A stretch of DNA of 64,000 bases from Adineta ricciae. Lineage: Eukaryota > Rotifera > Eurotatoria > Adinetida > Adinetidae. The stretch lies in the NCBI GenBank assembly GCA_905250025.1, contig CAJNOJ010000030.1, forward strand, positions 248,001-312,000, read 5' to 3'. Below the pieces are notes generated by a model that saw only the letters and a list, made by a program, of their open reading frames with translations, did no database searches and was not told the origin of the DNA. Position numbers and translations under genes: made by a program. This document shows, in pieces, positions 1-12,913 of this stretch (position 1 is the stretch's first letter; every line of letters begins with the position of its first letter).

Positions 1-2618
1 TTAGAAAAAACAACGGCAGGTAAACGACAAAAGACTGCATGCGGATGTGCATTTTTACAACAAGATCGTGTAGAATGCTTATCAAACGACATTCTCGTAA
101 GAAAGAAAAGTTAGTTCTTGTCTAATCTATTCTAATTTTTCTTCAGACTGAAGCTCAAGATATTGAAGATGTTGTTAAACTCGGTCGTGAATTGAATTCG
201 TGTCCGTACTATGCAACACGAGCGGCTATCGCTGCCGCTCATCTTGTCGTTTTACCCTATCAAACATTAATGCATAAGTCCACGCGTGAAGCATGTGGGA
301 TCGAAATGCGTGGCAATGTTGTTATTATTGATGAAGCTCATAATCTACCGGACGCGATTTGCTCCATGCATTCGAATGAAATAAGTGGAAATCAGGTAGA
401 GAACACTAAAATAGATACAATTTTCGTACTGAAAATAGATGTTTTAGTTAATTGACTCGTATGGACAATTGTCTCGTTATCATGAAAAGTATAAAGCACG
501 ACTAACAGCGAAGAATTTGTTATCAATCAAACAGTTACTTGACGTCCAAATGAATCTTCTGAAAACATTATGCGGTAAATAAATCGAACGATTCGAAATA
601 TTCCGAGATTTGGAGTTTTATTTCAGCCAAAGAAAATCTTCCTTCGATATACGATAGTGACAAATGGAGTAATCTCGTTGTTTCATCGAAACCAACAGGT
701 AACAAATGAGAATCATCAAATTCATTTTTTTAAAACAAAACATTTGCTGTAGAGACTTCGTCAACATTTGATTTGATTGATTATCTATGCGATGCAGGAA
801 TTCATGTTAATCTATTCCAACTGATCGATTATATAAAAGCCAATGAATTGACCAAAAAGGTTTGGAGAATACTTGTTTGCTCATCCCTAAAAATGAACTC
901 TTCCTTTCGTCAGTTACATGGATTCATGTCAAAGTATCCTGTCAACAGGGAGCAAACAGTCGATGGTAAGCAAATCCGTGCTTTGCAAAGTCGAAACTAT
1001 CGTCACGGAAGTCGTTATAGAAAAGAAAACAAATGAAAGTGCACTACAGAAACTGTTGCAGAAAAAGAATGCACAAAAACAAGCAAAGGCAAATACTACG
1101 GAAGAAGAACAGTCAAATAAAGGTGAAGGAAGTATATTTCGAGTATTTGTCGAATTTAAAATACATGTATAGAATCAGTGGAATATCGAGTATCCAATTC
1201 ATTTGCTATCTTTGCACAATTTCTCGAAGCATTGACTAACCCACGCGACGATGGCAAAGTTATTATTATCACCAAAGGTTTACCTCTGATTTTTCTTAGT
1301 TTTGTTGTCATACTATCGTTGTTTAGAAATGCTCGGTCAATGTTCAATAAAATATTTTGCATTGAGAACTTCTTCATTCTTTCATGAGATTGTCAACGAA
1401 GCTCGATCGGTTATTGTTGCTGGTAAGATTCATACGAGTGTATCGACAAATATTCACTTCTTTTCTAGGTGGAACAATGCGACCAGTAATTAATGAAAAC
1501 ATATCTCTATCTCTTCGTCACGCTTAGCAATTCTCTTTCTAGATCAGCGAATTTATTGATCATCTCTTTTTAGCTTGTGGCCAACCAGAAGAGAAGATTT
1601 GTCAATTATCATGCAGTATACTTCTTCAATGTAACATTCTCTAGTGTGATATCCTTCTTATTTAGATCATATTGTTTCTTCTGATAATGTCTTGGCGATT
1701 GCTCTACCATCAGGTCCACAAGATATTCAATTTGAGTTCACTGCTGCCAATCGTTCAAACACCGCTATGGTAAATTCAAAGTTCTTTTTGTCGTAGTAGA
1801 TTGTATTAGTTATGATTTAGATGGACGAATTAGGTCGAGTTCTTTTATCAATGTGTTCGACAATACCGGACGGTCTTGTCGTATTCTTCTGTTCCTATGA
1901 CCATTTACAAAAAACGTATGCTTATTTTGAAAAGACTTCTGTCTTGAGTAAAATTGCAGCAAAAAAGAAGGTTTGAGAATGAAAAAGTTCCATCTATCTC
2001 TTTACCGGATTATGTGTTTGAAATATAGATATTCATGGAGCCAAAACGTACGAGTGATGTTGATAGTATTCTTGGCAATTATACTAAATCAATTAAAGTA
2101 CTACTCAAATGTTTTTTGCTGAAAATTCAGAGCTTTATTTCTAGAATGGTCTTGGTGGTTTACTTTTTTCCATTGTCGGCGGTAAAATGAGCGAAGGCAT
2201 CAACTTTTCGGATGAACTGGCACGATGCGTTTGTGTTGTCGGTATGCCATATCCAAATATTGGCTCGGCGGAAATTATCGAAAAGATGCGTTATTTGGAT
2301 TCCATGAAAGTCAAATCTTCTACATCAGGTGACAATACAGGTCGTGCTTATTACGAAAATACATGTTGGAAGGCGATTAACCAAAGCATTGGACGAGCTA
2401 TTCGACATCGCGGTGATTATGCTTGTCTTCTTCTCATTGACAAACGATATAGTAAAGCAAATATTCCAACGAAACTACCACATTGGTTGGCAAATAGCTT
2501 CCGACAAATGAGTCATTTCCATGAAGCATCAAATTCAATTGAGCAGGTTTGATTCTTTGATTTGATAGAAAAATATTCTCTCGATTGTTTGTAGTTCTTT
2601 GCTCGACGTTCCAAATAA
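1..2618 (+). CDS. DDX11: DDX11/CHL1-family iron-sulfur DNA helicase (5' end outside the window)
   Basis: Superfamily 2 XPD/FANCJ-type 5'-3' DNA helicase used in sister-chromatid cohesion and replication-fork repair. The frame is open from base 1, so the Walker A part lies upstream. Visible in order: the cysteine segment CGCAFLQ (1-110), then SCPYYATRAAIAAAHLVVLP and the DEAH box in VIIDEAHNLPD (exon from 147), which match vertebrate DDX11 almost residue for residue. Around 1690-2090 comes the DDX11-like stretch ending in KKIFMEPKR, then motif V (GGKMSEGINFSDELARC, 2180-2240) and motif VI (QSIGRAIRHRGDYACLLLID, 2380-2450). About a dozen introns of 50-60 bases split it. A last intron (2549-2594) leads to the short terminal exon FFARRSK and stop. 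No frame break seen. Family assignment is firm; the exact edges of middle exons are by eye. Confidence 0.93.
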
Positions 2619-2716
2619 ACAATCTCCAATAGTTTCTCTTGCCTATCGAATTAAATTCTGTTTTTATTCAATACTTTTACACACGCACAATAAACAAAGA
2701 AATGCTTTCTTAAAAC

Positions 2717-4984
2717 TTAAACTCGTCCAATGGATCCTGATGTTTTCGTCCATTGTTGATATTTTTTGTTCGCTATGTCAATCAGATCTTCCATGTGACC
2801 GGCCAACTAAAAATGAAATTCGATTGTATAGTTTTAGTTCATTTCCATTGCTGAATGACTTACATGAAAGTCCGTCAGAAGATCGGTTGAGACTTTTTCT
2901 TTGAAAGTATTCACTTGCGTGTCGCGAAAACGTTCAATTGTCTCATGAACACGATGAATCTAATTGAACAACCGATGGAGAGTGTTTCGAAAAGATTCTT
3001 TCTATCAACGTACTTTTTCTTCGATTGCAGGTGAGCTCGGTGGAAATGATGACCAAAAATGACGAAGAAGTTCACTCAGTGATATATAGATCGTCTGCAT
3101 CTCTTCTTGAATAGTCTGCGGAACGATTTCTAAACATTAATCATGAACTTTTGTTGAATTCGAGTGAAATTCTTACGCGACAATGTCTGTGCTGTAGTTC
3201 CGTGCATCAGAGCCCCGCCAGGTGTTAGGTCTTTGACAATTCGATGCGCTAGATGTGAGTTTAAACTCTAAAATAATCGATAAATATCCAATTTCGACGA
3301 GAAAGCAACGAACTAATTCGGTATTTGCACTCCAGTTGTTCATTTCTTGTTTGAAACCTTTCACATTTATTGGAACTTGTGCAGTGGAAGTTTTTTGTGA
3401 CCGATCAGTTGTCGGGGCCCGAAGATACCGTTCTGGATTGACTAATCTTAATGCTTGATTTTCGTCGGGTTGTTCTGTTCGTAAATCTTCTAGATCATCA
3501 TCGGGTTTAAACTAAATGAGAAAACACAAAATCAAAGATTCGATTCATGCTTGATATGTTCTTAAGCGTCCTACCCTCTTCGCAACATCGTCATCATCAC
3601 CGTCTTCTTCCGCGGGCTCTGCGCGACTTGCTGCAGATGACTCGTTATTGACTTCTGTGCCAAGCGTACTTTTTAAAATCATTGTAGAATGAAAATTGAA
3701 CCGTTTAATGAGATTTTTATTCAAATCATTTTTCCCCGAAGTATCCTCAGCGTGTTCATTAACACCATAACCAATCTGTATGAAAATAGAAGAGTAACAT
3801 CCAGCTACAGAAGAACGCGGACTTACTTCGCTTGTTTCATTCGTTTCTGGAGCAATAACTGCCATAGCTTTTCGACTAGCTCGTTCAGCTTCATGAAGCA
3901 TCTCTATTTCACAAAAACAATGAGGAGTGTTTTCGAAACACGAAATCAACTGTCTTACTTTCATCATCCCGCTTCACACAATCATTGAAAATATCACGTG
4001 AATGTGATGGATTCAGTCGATCCATAGTAAAATAATGCGATTGGAAAAACGTGCGCCAAAAATCAGCTTCAGTCATCTTACGCGTATGCACATTTTGTTC
4101 ATATTTCTCTCGAACTAGTTCCGATTGAACTCATCAAGAGCATTTCTAATATATTCAAGAGACATACTTGCTGGATAAGTACGAAAAATTGACATGACTG
4201 TGTCGGTATTGAGTTTATAGATAATACCACCGTTGTCACCCGATTCCGGACGAATATTTGACTAAAGCAAAAGAAGCCGAACTAGAACTGAATTTAGCTC
4301 GGGCGGAATAACCTACTAAGAAGGCACCGGACACACCAGTATCTTGTTTTTTTGTACTTTCAGTTAATTTATCGAACTAGAATAACGATATGTTTGTGAT
4401 CGTTGAACTTTTTTCGATTTCTATTCTTACATCAACATATTTATTCCAAAAATCATCGGCTGGCACTAAGCCACTTATGACTAGATCTTTGTACAATTGA
4501 TAAACCGTTTTATTTTCATTTAAAATTCTAAATAGAACAAAGAATTAGCTAATTGGAGATTTATCAAGAAAAATTGGTTTTACTTCGTTTTGATTTCCAG
4601 AGCTTGATCCATCATTGATCTAAATTTTGGTAGAAGTAGTTTGAGTAACTCCGAAACATCATCACGATCCTTTTTCTGAGCATCGAGTCCGTTTGGATTG
4701 CAAAAATGGAATGTTGTCATTGTTTCATTATAACAAACAATTTGTAGACGGATTTTTGACTTCTCATCCGATGAGATTCGCTGCGCTGAACAGAACCAAT
4801 GTAAATGAAAGTACCAGACCAAAATTCACTTACATTTTATATCACAATAATCGAACGATAGTGTTATGTCACCTTTATGTTTCGGCATCCAACCCATTCG
4901 TTCACTCATCATATACAAAGTACCCTCGACCTTTTTACTCTTAACATGATTCACTTTCAGTCGAACGTCTTCTCCATTCGCCAT
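2717..4984 (-). CDS. GTF2H1: TFIIH core subunit p62 (GTF2H1/TFB1)
   Basis: p62 is a structural subunit of TFIIH, acting in RNA polymerase II initiation and nucleotide excision repair in the nucleus. The start at 4984 reads MANGEDVRLKVNHVKSKKVE and opens the N-terminal PH domain, whose later part (TTFHFCNPNGLDAQKKDRDD, LLKLLLPKFRS) lies at 4580-4780. A BSD-domain signature follows at 3950-4090 (KMTEADFWRTFFQSHYFTMD), close to vertebrate p62. The C-terminus (YQQWTKTSGSIGRV, stop 2717-2719) aligns with the p62 helical tail. Numerous short introns. The middle contains an acidic low-complexity run (EPAEEDGDDDD, about 3600). It is convergent with DDX11, the stops being about 100 bases apart, so 3' UTRs probably overlap. 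p62 contacts XPD within TFIIH, but its lying beside an XPD-family helicase may be chance. Confidence 0.92.
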
Positions 4985-5172
4985 CTAGAAAGAATCGAAA
5001 TTTAAACACAAATTCAATTCTTTATCTCTCAGATCGATCTCAGATGACTTTTCCTCTCTCTCCTTCGAAGATAGTGTTTTTTTTTATTTAGTTGATGTTT
5101 CTAAAGAAAGACATATACATAGGATAAGCAACAGTAACAGATAGATAGGAATAAACTTGTTTAGAAGTTTTC

Positions 5173-6080
5173 TTAATCTTTGATAACTGGTCGTGTTGTT
5201 GTTGTCGTTCCTCCAGCACTACTTGGAATAACCGAACTGGAGTTCGATTGTTTGAAGTTCGAAGCTGCTTGATATTGTAATTGATATGCCATTGAATGAA
5301 TTTTGAAGCCGTAAAGTCGAGCAACAAATTGATTTGTTGGTCGTTTAGGTCGATATTCGGGATGAACCATAAATAACATATGAGGAAAACCTGTACTGAA
5401 GTACGCACCATCAGTATGATGATGTCGTGAGCTTTTCGGTGTATAGACATCCATACATTTTGGGCAATAAAGTTTAACCATAGCTTCGCCAGGCACTTCC
5501 GATAAGCCAATCTAAAATAAACAGGTAGAAACTTTAGAAGAGAAACTTCAGTTGATCTCTTACAGGTAACATTGGTTGGTTGTCACAGTAGATACGAGGA
5601 CAAAGACCAAAGTCGCCATTTTGAAACTTTTCAAGCATTTGGGCGATACCATTATTCGTTAATATATAACGAGCATGAATGAGACCTTTAAAGGAACAGA
5701 ATAAGCGAAGGTTAAGACATATCTCGACTTACCATAAAGCATTTCAGCAGCTTGTTCAATTAGATCCGATTGATTTGGATTGTCTTGATTGTCCAGATCA
5801 TCATCCGGCTCGAGATCAAGAATCATATCAAGTGCTTGTCGATAGTGTGGTACTTGTTCATTGAGACCAGTCTACGAAATGAATAATGCTATCTTCTGTT
5901 TGAATCCATTTGTTGAACTTACTAGATTAAATTTATCTTGTATATAGTCTTCATCAACTTCACAAAAGAATTCGTTGCCACGAAGGCCACAGAACCATGA
6001 AATCCACGAAACTAAATAGAGCATACAGATCTCATTTTTGATGTTCAATTTTGAATTGTACCTTCTTCTGATGAACTCAT
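5173..6080 (-). CDS. CSNK2B: Casein kinase II regulatory subunit beta
   Basis: Regulatory subunit of the CK2 holoenzyme: it dimerises through a zinc finger and docks two catalytic alpha subunits. The start at 6080 gives [20 protein letters not shown], identical to the animal N-terminus once the intron after GAAGAAG (donor at 6061) is removed. The acidic loop ([12 protein letters not shown]), the zinc-ligand cysteines (CPRIYC and [12 protein letters not shown]) and the dimer segment [20 protein letters not shown] are all present. The C-terminal tail is Ser/Thr-rich and ends VIKD at 5173. At least four short introns. The frame stays open upstream of the chosen ATG (to about 6180) without another in-frame ATG, so a longer start from an upstream exon is possible but not needed. 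Intact and strongly conserved. Confidence 0.96.
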
Positions 6081-6505
6081 CGAACTCGATTTTGATTTAC
6101 TACCAGCAGCAGACGATGATGAGTGATCGTCCTTTATTATAGCTCCAGCTCCAGTCGCGGCCAGAACAATAACAAAAAATCTGAAAAAAAAAGAAGAGCA
6201 AATAACAAATATTTTAGCCTAATAAAATATTCATATCTCCAAAGAGACACACGAAATGTTGTTTGAGTTTTTTTTTCTATTTGTAACATGGATATATATG
6301 TATGTAATTCTACTATATAAACCGACAGTAAGCATCATCTGACTAACATAAGGTTGAGGTTCTAGCGTAAGAACATACTACTACAAAAGTTATCATTCGC
6401 CGATGGAAGCAAAGAACAGAAAGATGATAGATGTGTTTAAACATAAACTATGTAAAACAGAAACAAGAACAAAAAAACACAAAACAAATTTGGATTTTAT
6501 TCAAA
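6081..6505. other. Intergenic: 5' region of CSNK2B and 3' region of the egghead gene
   Basis: No gene seen. A reverse-strand AATAAA (plus-strand tttatt at 6496-6501) lies five bases beyond the egghead stop and is its likely poly(A) signal. The CK2-beta 5' UTR and promoter must also lie here; an acceptor-like polypyrimidine-CAG just 5' of the CSNK2B first coding exon (about 6180-6192, minus strand) hints at a 5' UTR intron. Confidence 0.5.
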
Positions 6506-7984
6506 TTAAACATTAACCATTGGTCCTAATTGTTTATCGACTATGTAAAATTTGCCTTTGTCACTAAATAAGCCCCAGAGAACGGCCATTATTTCGCAAA
6601 CAATGACAAAGGGAATTGTTGCTACAGTACCAAAAATTCTCAATGCAAATTGTGCATAACCTAGACGAATTAGTGAAAACGATCGAACGGCGCCTATGAT
6701 ATATAAATAAATGTTAACAGCGCCGATGTAACCGATCAAAAAATTTAATGTCCAATGTAGTGGAATCGGACAGAGTGGAGTAAGAATGACATTCAATGAT
6801 GTTAATGGTAATGTAATCCAGGAATAGAGCGCAATACCTAATCCAATTCGAACACGAATTGGTAAACGTGCATCATGAACCACTAACAAGATGCCTTGTA
6901 GCCATCGTTTACGTTGTTTGATAAAATCTGTTAATGTAAATGGACTTTTTTCCCACATTTCTCCTGAAAAGAAATCAATTATATTTATGCCACAAAACAA
7001 AACTTTGTTTCTCAACAAACCTTCAACCCATCCAAATTTCTTATTTTTTGACATTGCTAACATTGCGAAATATGTATCTTCAGCAATGGAACCAGCTCGT
7101 CCATTATCGAATGTTACTTCGAATTCGCATGCAGCTCGACACACAACGAACGATCCTTTGAATAAAAACGGTGGCCGATGTAATTTCTTCAAACAAAATC
7201 GTAAACATCCAAGATCCACTCCGACACGCATACTATCAGCTAACGTCGTAATATGATTGACGATTGTTTCATTTGCATAAGTAATCAAACCTTGGCCAAT
7301 GTCATATTCGCCTGAATTAATAAAATTTAGTATACCACGAACGGAGTTTTCCGTTAGTAGAGTTTCTTCATCTAAATGAACAATATAATCATCGGGTGAT
7401 AGTTGATTGATATCTGGTTCGAGAGCATATTGCAATGCACGAGATTTGTATAGTGATCCGGTTTTTGTTCGATAATCATGTGGAATAACAATTTGCCGAA
7501 CCATATTTAATGGTAATCCAGTTGTATTGATGGGTTTATCAGTGACAATTTCAAGATGGAAGTTACTCAAACCGACTTTGGCACATGTGTCAAGATTTCT
7601 CTTGACATTTGTTCGTACTAGATCCGGATAGTCACCGCGCGTCACCACCCGAATGCAAATTTTCGGACTCAACAAAGGCGAATTTTGTAATTCAGGTCGA
7701 TCAGGAAAAATATTGTACAGAACTAAGCCACAGGTGTGACATATTACTAAGGGTAACGGTAATAGGGATAACAAACGAATAAAATAAATAAGTATTGCAG
7801 CAAATAATCCATAATGTTCAATCGGATTTTCAACGGCATTATTGGAAGATATTGATTGTATGGAGGGAAGAACAATTCCACCAGCAACTATTTCGAATAT
7901 GAAAATAAATATTGAAAAACAACAGATGTGAATTATATGACGACGATATGATGATAATGTTGGAAGTTTGGATTTCAAATTCAT
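6506..7984 (-). CDS. egh: Beta-1,4-mannosyltransferase egghead/BRE-3-like, GT2 family
   Basis: Golgi/ER membrane glycosyltransferase that adds mannose to glucosylceramide in arthro-series glycolipid synthesis (Drosophila egh, C. elegans bre-3). A single uninterrupted 492-codon frame, in contrast to its intron-rich neighbours. Two N-terminal membrane segments (about residues 15-37 and 60-90) precede the catalytic part. The segment KICIRVVTRGDYPDLV opens the GT2 fold, HLDEETLL carries the acidic metal-binding motif, and QRKRWLQG is the (Q/R)xxRW motif. Three to four hydrophobic helices follow (residues about 385-480). Length fits the family. A poly(A) signal sits immediately after the stop. No sign of damage. 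Absence of introns could be loss or retrocopying; no flanking poly(A) remnant or repeat was noticed. Confidence 0.93.
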   Translation of the reverse strand: MNLKSKLPTLSSYRRHIIHICCFSIFIFIFEIVAGGIVLPSIQSISSNNAVENPIEHYGLFAAILIYFIRLLSLLPLPLVICHTCGLVLYNIFPDRPELQNSPLLSPKICIRVVTRGDYPDLVRTNVKRNLDTCAKVGLSNFHLEIVTDKPINTTGLPLNMVRQIVIPHDYRTKTGSLYKSRALQYALEPDINQLSPDDYIVHLDEETLLTENSVRGILNFINSGEYDIGQGLITYANETIVNHITTLADSMRVGVDLGCLRFCLKKLHRPPFLFKGSFVVCRAACEFEVTFDNGRAGSIAEDTYFAMLAMSKNKKFGWVEGLLRNKVLFCGINIIDFFSGEMWEKSPFTLTDFIKQRKRWLQGILLVVHDARLPIRVRIGLGIALYSWITLPLTSLNVILTPLCPIPLHWTLNFLIGYIGAVNIYLYIIGAVRSFSLIRLGYAQFALRIFGTVATIPFVIVCEIMAVLWGLFSDKGKFYIVDKQLGPMVNV

Positions 7985-10133
7985 CTTGTTTGTCTAGAAA
8001 ACGAAAAAAATGTATTCAAATAAAAAACATCAAGGACGAAAAATTTCCTTTCTCGAAAATATTCTCAGTTATAGTCATACATTTACTCGCAAAGGTATAC
8101 AGTTATGTCTCGAATAAAAAGAAATATGAGTGTTATATGCATATTCTTGTCGTCGTTCGTCTTCCTCTTTGACATAAATGTAATAAAATTACTCGAGTCA
8201 TTTGTATATGAAGCGTCGATATTTACATCTATGCACATACGGAAGACTTTGACCTCTTCGCTTTATTATTATCATTCTCGGGGCATTGCAGAAAAGCAAA
8301 TAAGATAACAAGAAACGAAGGAAAAAAAAGTACACTGACACGCTTCTTTTTCTGATAGAAAGAAAGTGTTTGAGCAGACTTAATATTGATTTTATAAACT
8401 AAATAGACTGTCAACATTCTTTTGTATTCGAAAAACAAAGCAAATGCGGGTGAGGGTGGTAAGGGTAGTGAGTAAGGACGACTTGTTTGACCTCAACAGC
8501 TACAAGTATCAGATGGTATATCGTCATTTTTCCTTTATGTCTGCGATTGTAACAATCGAAGATGGAAGAAAAACAACTGATCAATAGGAACAGAAAGAAA
8601 CCTAATGATCAATTATTAATTCTTATCGTTTTTGTACAGAGAAGAAAGAGAAAAGAGAAAGGCTGGTGAATGCATCGGATTCAACCACATGAAACAAGTC
8701 GTACGGTGAATATGGGCGAACGACGCTCGATAACGTATATCAAATGGTACGAACGATATGCATCAATACTTCTATTTGGCCTCGAATCACTTCCTATTCA
8801 TAGTAATTTTTCAAAAAAAAATCAATCAACTCCTCATCTCCGTTCTCTTTCACTTCATTATAAACAGAAATTAGCATGATTAATCTCCCACATTTTTGTT
8901 TATGACTCAAAAGGATGAATTTAGCTCTCGATGAATCACATACCATGTTGAAGGTCTAAGTACATATGAATGATTCATCATTTTCGCGTGGCGTTGGTTT
9001 GGCCAACGATATCAGACGAGATGCACGTTTTTCTCATCTAAAGAGTATAAAATATTTAGAATCATCATAGAAGTAAAAATTTTTTTTGAAGGATTTAAGA
9101 AATGACGGTTTTTCTCACCAAGAGAATAGAGTCTAACTTCATAAAATAAAGATTATTAATCACGCTTATGACGAAAGCAATGTCCTGTGCGCATTTTACT
9201 CGTGAGAATGGTGACTTACCTATCGTCCTCAGCACACAGAAATATGCAATCGAAAAAAAAATGATATTTTTCTAAACTGTACTCGTTATTTATCTTAATA
9301 ATAATATAGAAAGGCGAAAGAATGTCTATTTCAAATACTTTATCTGCAGTTAAGCACTTTTAAAATAAATAATGGAGTATCAATTCGTGTCCCTGTGAAT
9401 AGGAGAGCTTCAACAAAACAAGGTAGACCACGTCAACAAATGAACAATTTGTCGGCTTTGCTGTGATGACGAACGTCAGAGTATATTAGATCCAGTTTAA
9501 TACTTGGCTTCTTAAATGCAATTATCTATGATCAACGCGTCTGGATAGAAAACGTTATTTGGTGTGATGAAAAAAATGTAGCGTGCGGGAAGCTAGTAGT
9601 GAGGGTGATGATGATGACGGCAAGAGGGAGGGAAAAAACATAGTTGTTTATTGTGGGTATACTGAACCAATAACAATAGCTTCGCTACATCAAGTGCCAT
9701 CTTCATTTTCATGAAAATAGAGAAATTTTTTATTTGAAAAATGTGAACATGAACATTCGAATTTTTAATTCTTTCATTAAACGACTAATTTGAAAGTAAT
9801 TGTTAAAACTGAAGTCGTGAGAAAGATGGCGCTAGTAGTTCGTATCTACCGGTTAATGAACCGCAGGATATATATCATCGTCTTACACAGATGGCATCAG
9901 TGATGAACCTTCGATAATTATCGAAATTTGGTGATATTTATGATTATTTATCCCGGTTACCAGAATTGGTCGACCGTCTCACCATTTGGATGCTGATGAG
10001 AATTGAAGCAATAAAAGAATTTCCAAACCATTGCGAGTTGCCAAGAAACAAACAAAATCAAATGAGTAAAATGGCGACTTCAAAGTTTTGATATATTTTG
10101 CAAGCTCATTGCAGCTCAAATTTGTTTCTAAGA
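7985..10133. other. Long non-coding stretch between egghead and CFAP210
   Basis: About 2.1 kb with only short, shadow-like frames and no recognisable protein. It must hold the egghead upstream region (left) and the CFAP210 upstream region (right). Purine runs (8550-8660, 9600-9640) and AT-rich tracts are present. One AAGATGGCGCT element at 9823-9832 resembles the YY1/Pho core and recurs elsewhere in the window. No tRNA, tandem array or transposon ends were recognised. Confidence 0.5.
9823..9832 (+). promoter_or_regulatory. YY1-like AAGATGGCG element upstream of CFAP210
   Basis: The string aagatggcgct matches the core of the metazoan YY1/Pho site. It lies about 300 bases 5' of the CFAP210 start. 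Similar strings occur at 12759, 16800, 46680 and 58036, mostly near gene starts. Function is inferred from motif identity only. Confidence 0.3.
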
Positions 10134-12369
10134 ATGGTTATCAAAACTTTACCTGAGCCTAACGCGAGATCAAATGGTGGCGCATTCTTAAAAGCACAAA
10201 AAGAAAGACGCAGTGTTTCTGGTTTGTAATCCCTTTTTCTAACCTAACTTACCATTCATTCATTCATTCATTATAGCCACTCACCCATCCATCGACCGAT
10301 TAGGTGTAACTCAACCACGTCGTTTACCAGATCATGCTGATTTCAGTCGAATGTGTATCATGACTAGCAGTGATTTGAATCGCATCTATGACAACCTAGA
10401 ACGTCGTCAACGTGATAAAGATGCGATTGAACAAGAGATTGCTCGAAAGAACGAAATGGCCGAACGATCTGCTCAAATAACTAAACATTGGCCGAATACG
10501 ATCGCTGTATAGAGAAAAAGAAGGATTTTATTGAAATAACGGTTTTGTTTGTGATTTCTTTTAGGGTGCACGTGAACGTAAACTCGAATTGAAGAAGATT
10601 CGTGAACAAGAAGAGGAAGAACGAAGAAAGCAATTAGATCTTGAAGAAGAGAAACTCGCTGCTGAACGTCGCCGAGAACAAATCGAAAAGGCGAAAAAAT
10701 TGAAATACTACGAAACCGATCGTGTGAAGACATTTCACGTAAATCTGAGCTTCATAATGATCCCAGTTGTTAGATCTGTTCTTATATTTTATAGAGTGCT
10801 CTTCTTCTGACTGAGGTCTTGAAAGAACGTGATTTACAAATTGAAATGAAAAAACGTATCGAACAATTTCGGCAGACAGATGCCGAAGAAGAGCGACAAC
10901 GCTTTCAAACATCTCAAAATGAAATCAATAAAGCCGAACAAGAAAAGCGTGAGAAGAAAGCTCAGTAAGTTGTTTCCAAAATTTTCTGTTCCATTGTCCA
11001 ATATATTTGTGCAATCTAGAGAACGAGCTGAACTAACTCAATATCAATTAGCACAGTAAGTCTAAATATCCGTCAGTTCTTCGCTAAAGATGAGTTTTTT
11101 TCGAAGAATCGAACGAAAGAGAGCACAAACCGCTCTCGAGAAACAACAGGATCGACAAGAAGGTGAAGCTTATCGAAATCTAGCCGAACAATATGCACGC
11201 GAGCAAATGGAATTAGAACATTATCGTAAATTAACGCAAAAAGACGTTAAACACATGTACGACAAAGCTGTTGACGATAAACGTAAAGTTAAACAGATGG
11301 AGCAACAAATGGATGAGGTATATCATTTTTCATTGATACATCTTTTTACGATCTTCTCTGCGCATTTAGGATGAAGATGACGAACTTCGTATATATGCTG
11401 AAGCAAAGAAGAAGATTGCTCGAATAAGACGTGAAAAAGAAATTCAAGCTCATCAGTAACTAATTCATTCGATTTCTTCGATAGATTTTTCTCTCGTTTT
11501 TTTTTCTTTGCAGAGAAAAGCAAGACGCACGCGACCATATGACAGGCTACTTAGGTACATTGCAGAAACGAGCCGAGGCTGATTATGACACGCAAATCTT
11601 CCGTGCACAGGCACAACGAGAAGCAAAGGAATTTCGTGAAGAACAAGAAAAACACGACCGACAGCAAAAAATGCAAGAATCGATCACTAAGCATCGAATA
11701 GAAACAGTATGAACTTTGCGTTGAATTCGTGCATGGATCGGCGATTGTGTTTTCTTTTGTTTAGATGAAACGACGTGAAGCCGAAAAGGAAATGGAACAA
11801 CGCGCAGAAGCCGAAATCAACAAGAAAAAAGGCGAAGCTGACCAACAGTTTCTATTATACCAACAAGAAAAAGATAAAAAACGTAGTCAAGATGCTCATG
11901 AACTTTCTCAACTTCATCTTCAACAAGCGGTGAGATCCTAGCAATCGACCAAAATCATATCCATACATAACTTTGTTTTCTAGCAAGAAAGAAAGGATCG
12001 TGAACGTGGATTAAAGACCGGCGAAGTTGACGAAGTTCAAGTAGAGAAACAAATGAATGAAATCGAAAGAGAACAATTCCAAGATTATGCTGGTCGCGTT
12101 ATTTCGTATATGGAAGAAAATGGGCGCAACACGTACCCATTGAAAAAAGTAGCAATTTGATTTGATTTGCTTTTGAAAATGAAAAAAAAACATTTGAATT
12201 TCAGGTCTATGCCGATGAAATGAAACGATTTGATGAGTGGAGTCAAGGCTATCGAAAAACGGACACTTCGAATAGTAATGGTGAAAGAAAACCACGCAGT
12301 CAAGACAAGAAATCATTCGATACGACGAAGAAAAACTTAGGCTTTCAATGGGAAATACCTCAAAAATAA
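10134..12369 (+). CDS. CFAP210: Cilia- and flagella-associated protein 210 (CCDC173-like, TPH-domain coiled coil)
   Basis: Microtubule inner protein of ciliary doublets (CFAP210/CCDC173 family). The start at 10134 (MVIKTLPEPN) is followed by a first intron (10222-10276) and an exon containing TSSDLNRIYDNLERRQRDKD and the family-like ITKHWPNTIAG. Then comes an almost continuous charged helix rich in E, K, R and Q, including YYETDRVKTFHSALLLTEVLKERD, a segment I recall as characteristic of CCDC173. The repeated glutamate/arginine pattern (RKQLDLEEEKLAAERRREQ and later) is the trichohyalin/plectin-homology type. It ends GFQWEIPQK, stop at 12369, with AATAAA at 12501. Roughly 590 residues after removing about eight short introns, near the vertebrate length. 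Implies motile cilia, fitting a ciliated animal. Other TPH proteins (CFAP45, CFAP53) are the main alternatives. Confidence 0.82.
10254..10273 (+). repeat. (ATTC)n microsatellite in CFAP210 intron 1
   Basis: Five copies of a tetranucleotide, lying entirely inside the first intron just before the acceptor ATAG. Confidence 0.85.
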
Positions 12370-12913
12370 TCAGAACGAACTTTTTATGTTTTTTCATGCA
12401 CACATTTCTAATCATTACTACCTAAATGGTTTCGAAATCGTTGTATAAAAAGCCCCTATTTTTAATCATTTCTATGCGCTCAGTATACTTTAAACTGACC
12501 AATAAATCTTCTCGACGTTAAGCTATCGATTCTTCAATACTGAAAAAATAAGTTTGTGAGAGAGAAATTATTTTCCATGGTACATAAAGCGATATATCTT
12601 CTTCGCATACTCTCAAGAATTTATCTGATTTGAACGTATTGAATTTTTAGAATAATGTGGCTGAGAATGAATGTTTGAGCATTTCCTCATCGCTCTCACC
12701 CTGTTTTCTCGTCCACTATTCGAAAAACTCAAATTGAAATCGAAAAATGTCACCGTCTAGCGCCATCTTGTCACAATTAACCTGAACGTAAAAAGCTATT
12801 TGTGCGTATGCATTCATCAATAAGCGATAAAATAAAAAAAATCGCTGAGTGAAACGTAAAGAAAAGTGAAAACCAGTTACCATCACGCAAGTGTTCTTGG
12901 ATTGATCATCAAA
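12370..12913. other. Intergenic region between CFAP210 and the GALNT gene
   Basis: Holds the CFAP210 poly(A) signal (AATAAA at 12501-12506) and the GALNT upstream region. It carries a YY1-like element in reverse orientation (agcgccatctt at 12759-12769), about 150 bases before the GALNT ATG. No gene seen. Confidence 0.5.

Noticed and set aside
6891-7256. Plus-strand frames opposite the egghead gene
   Set aside because: Shadows of a strongly conserved minus-strand enzyme; no independent protein features.
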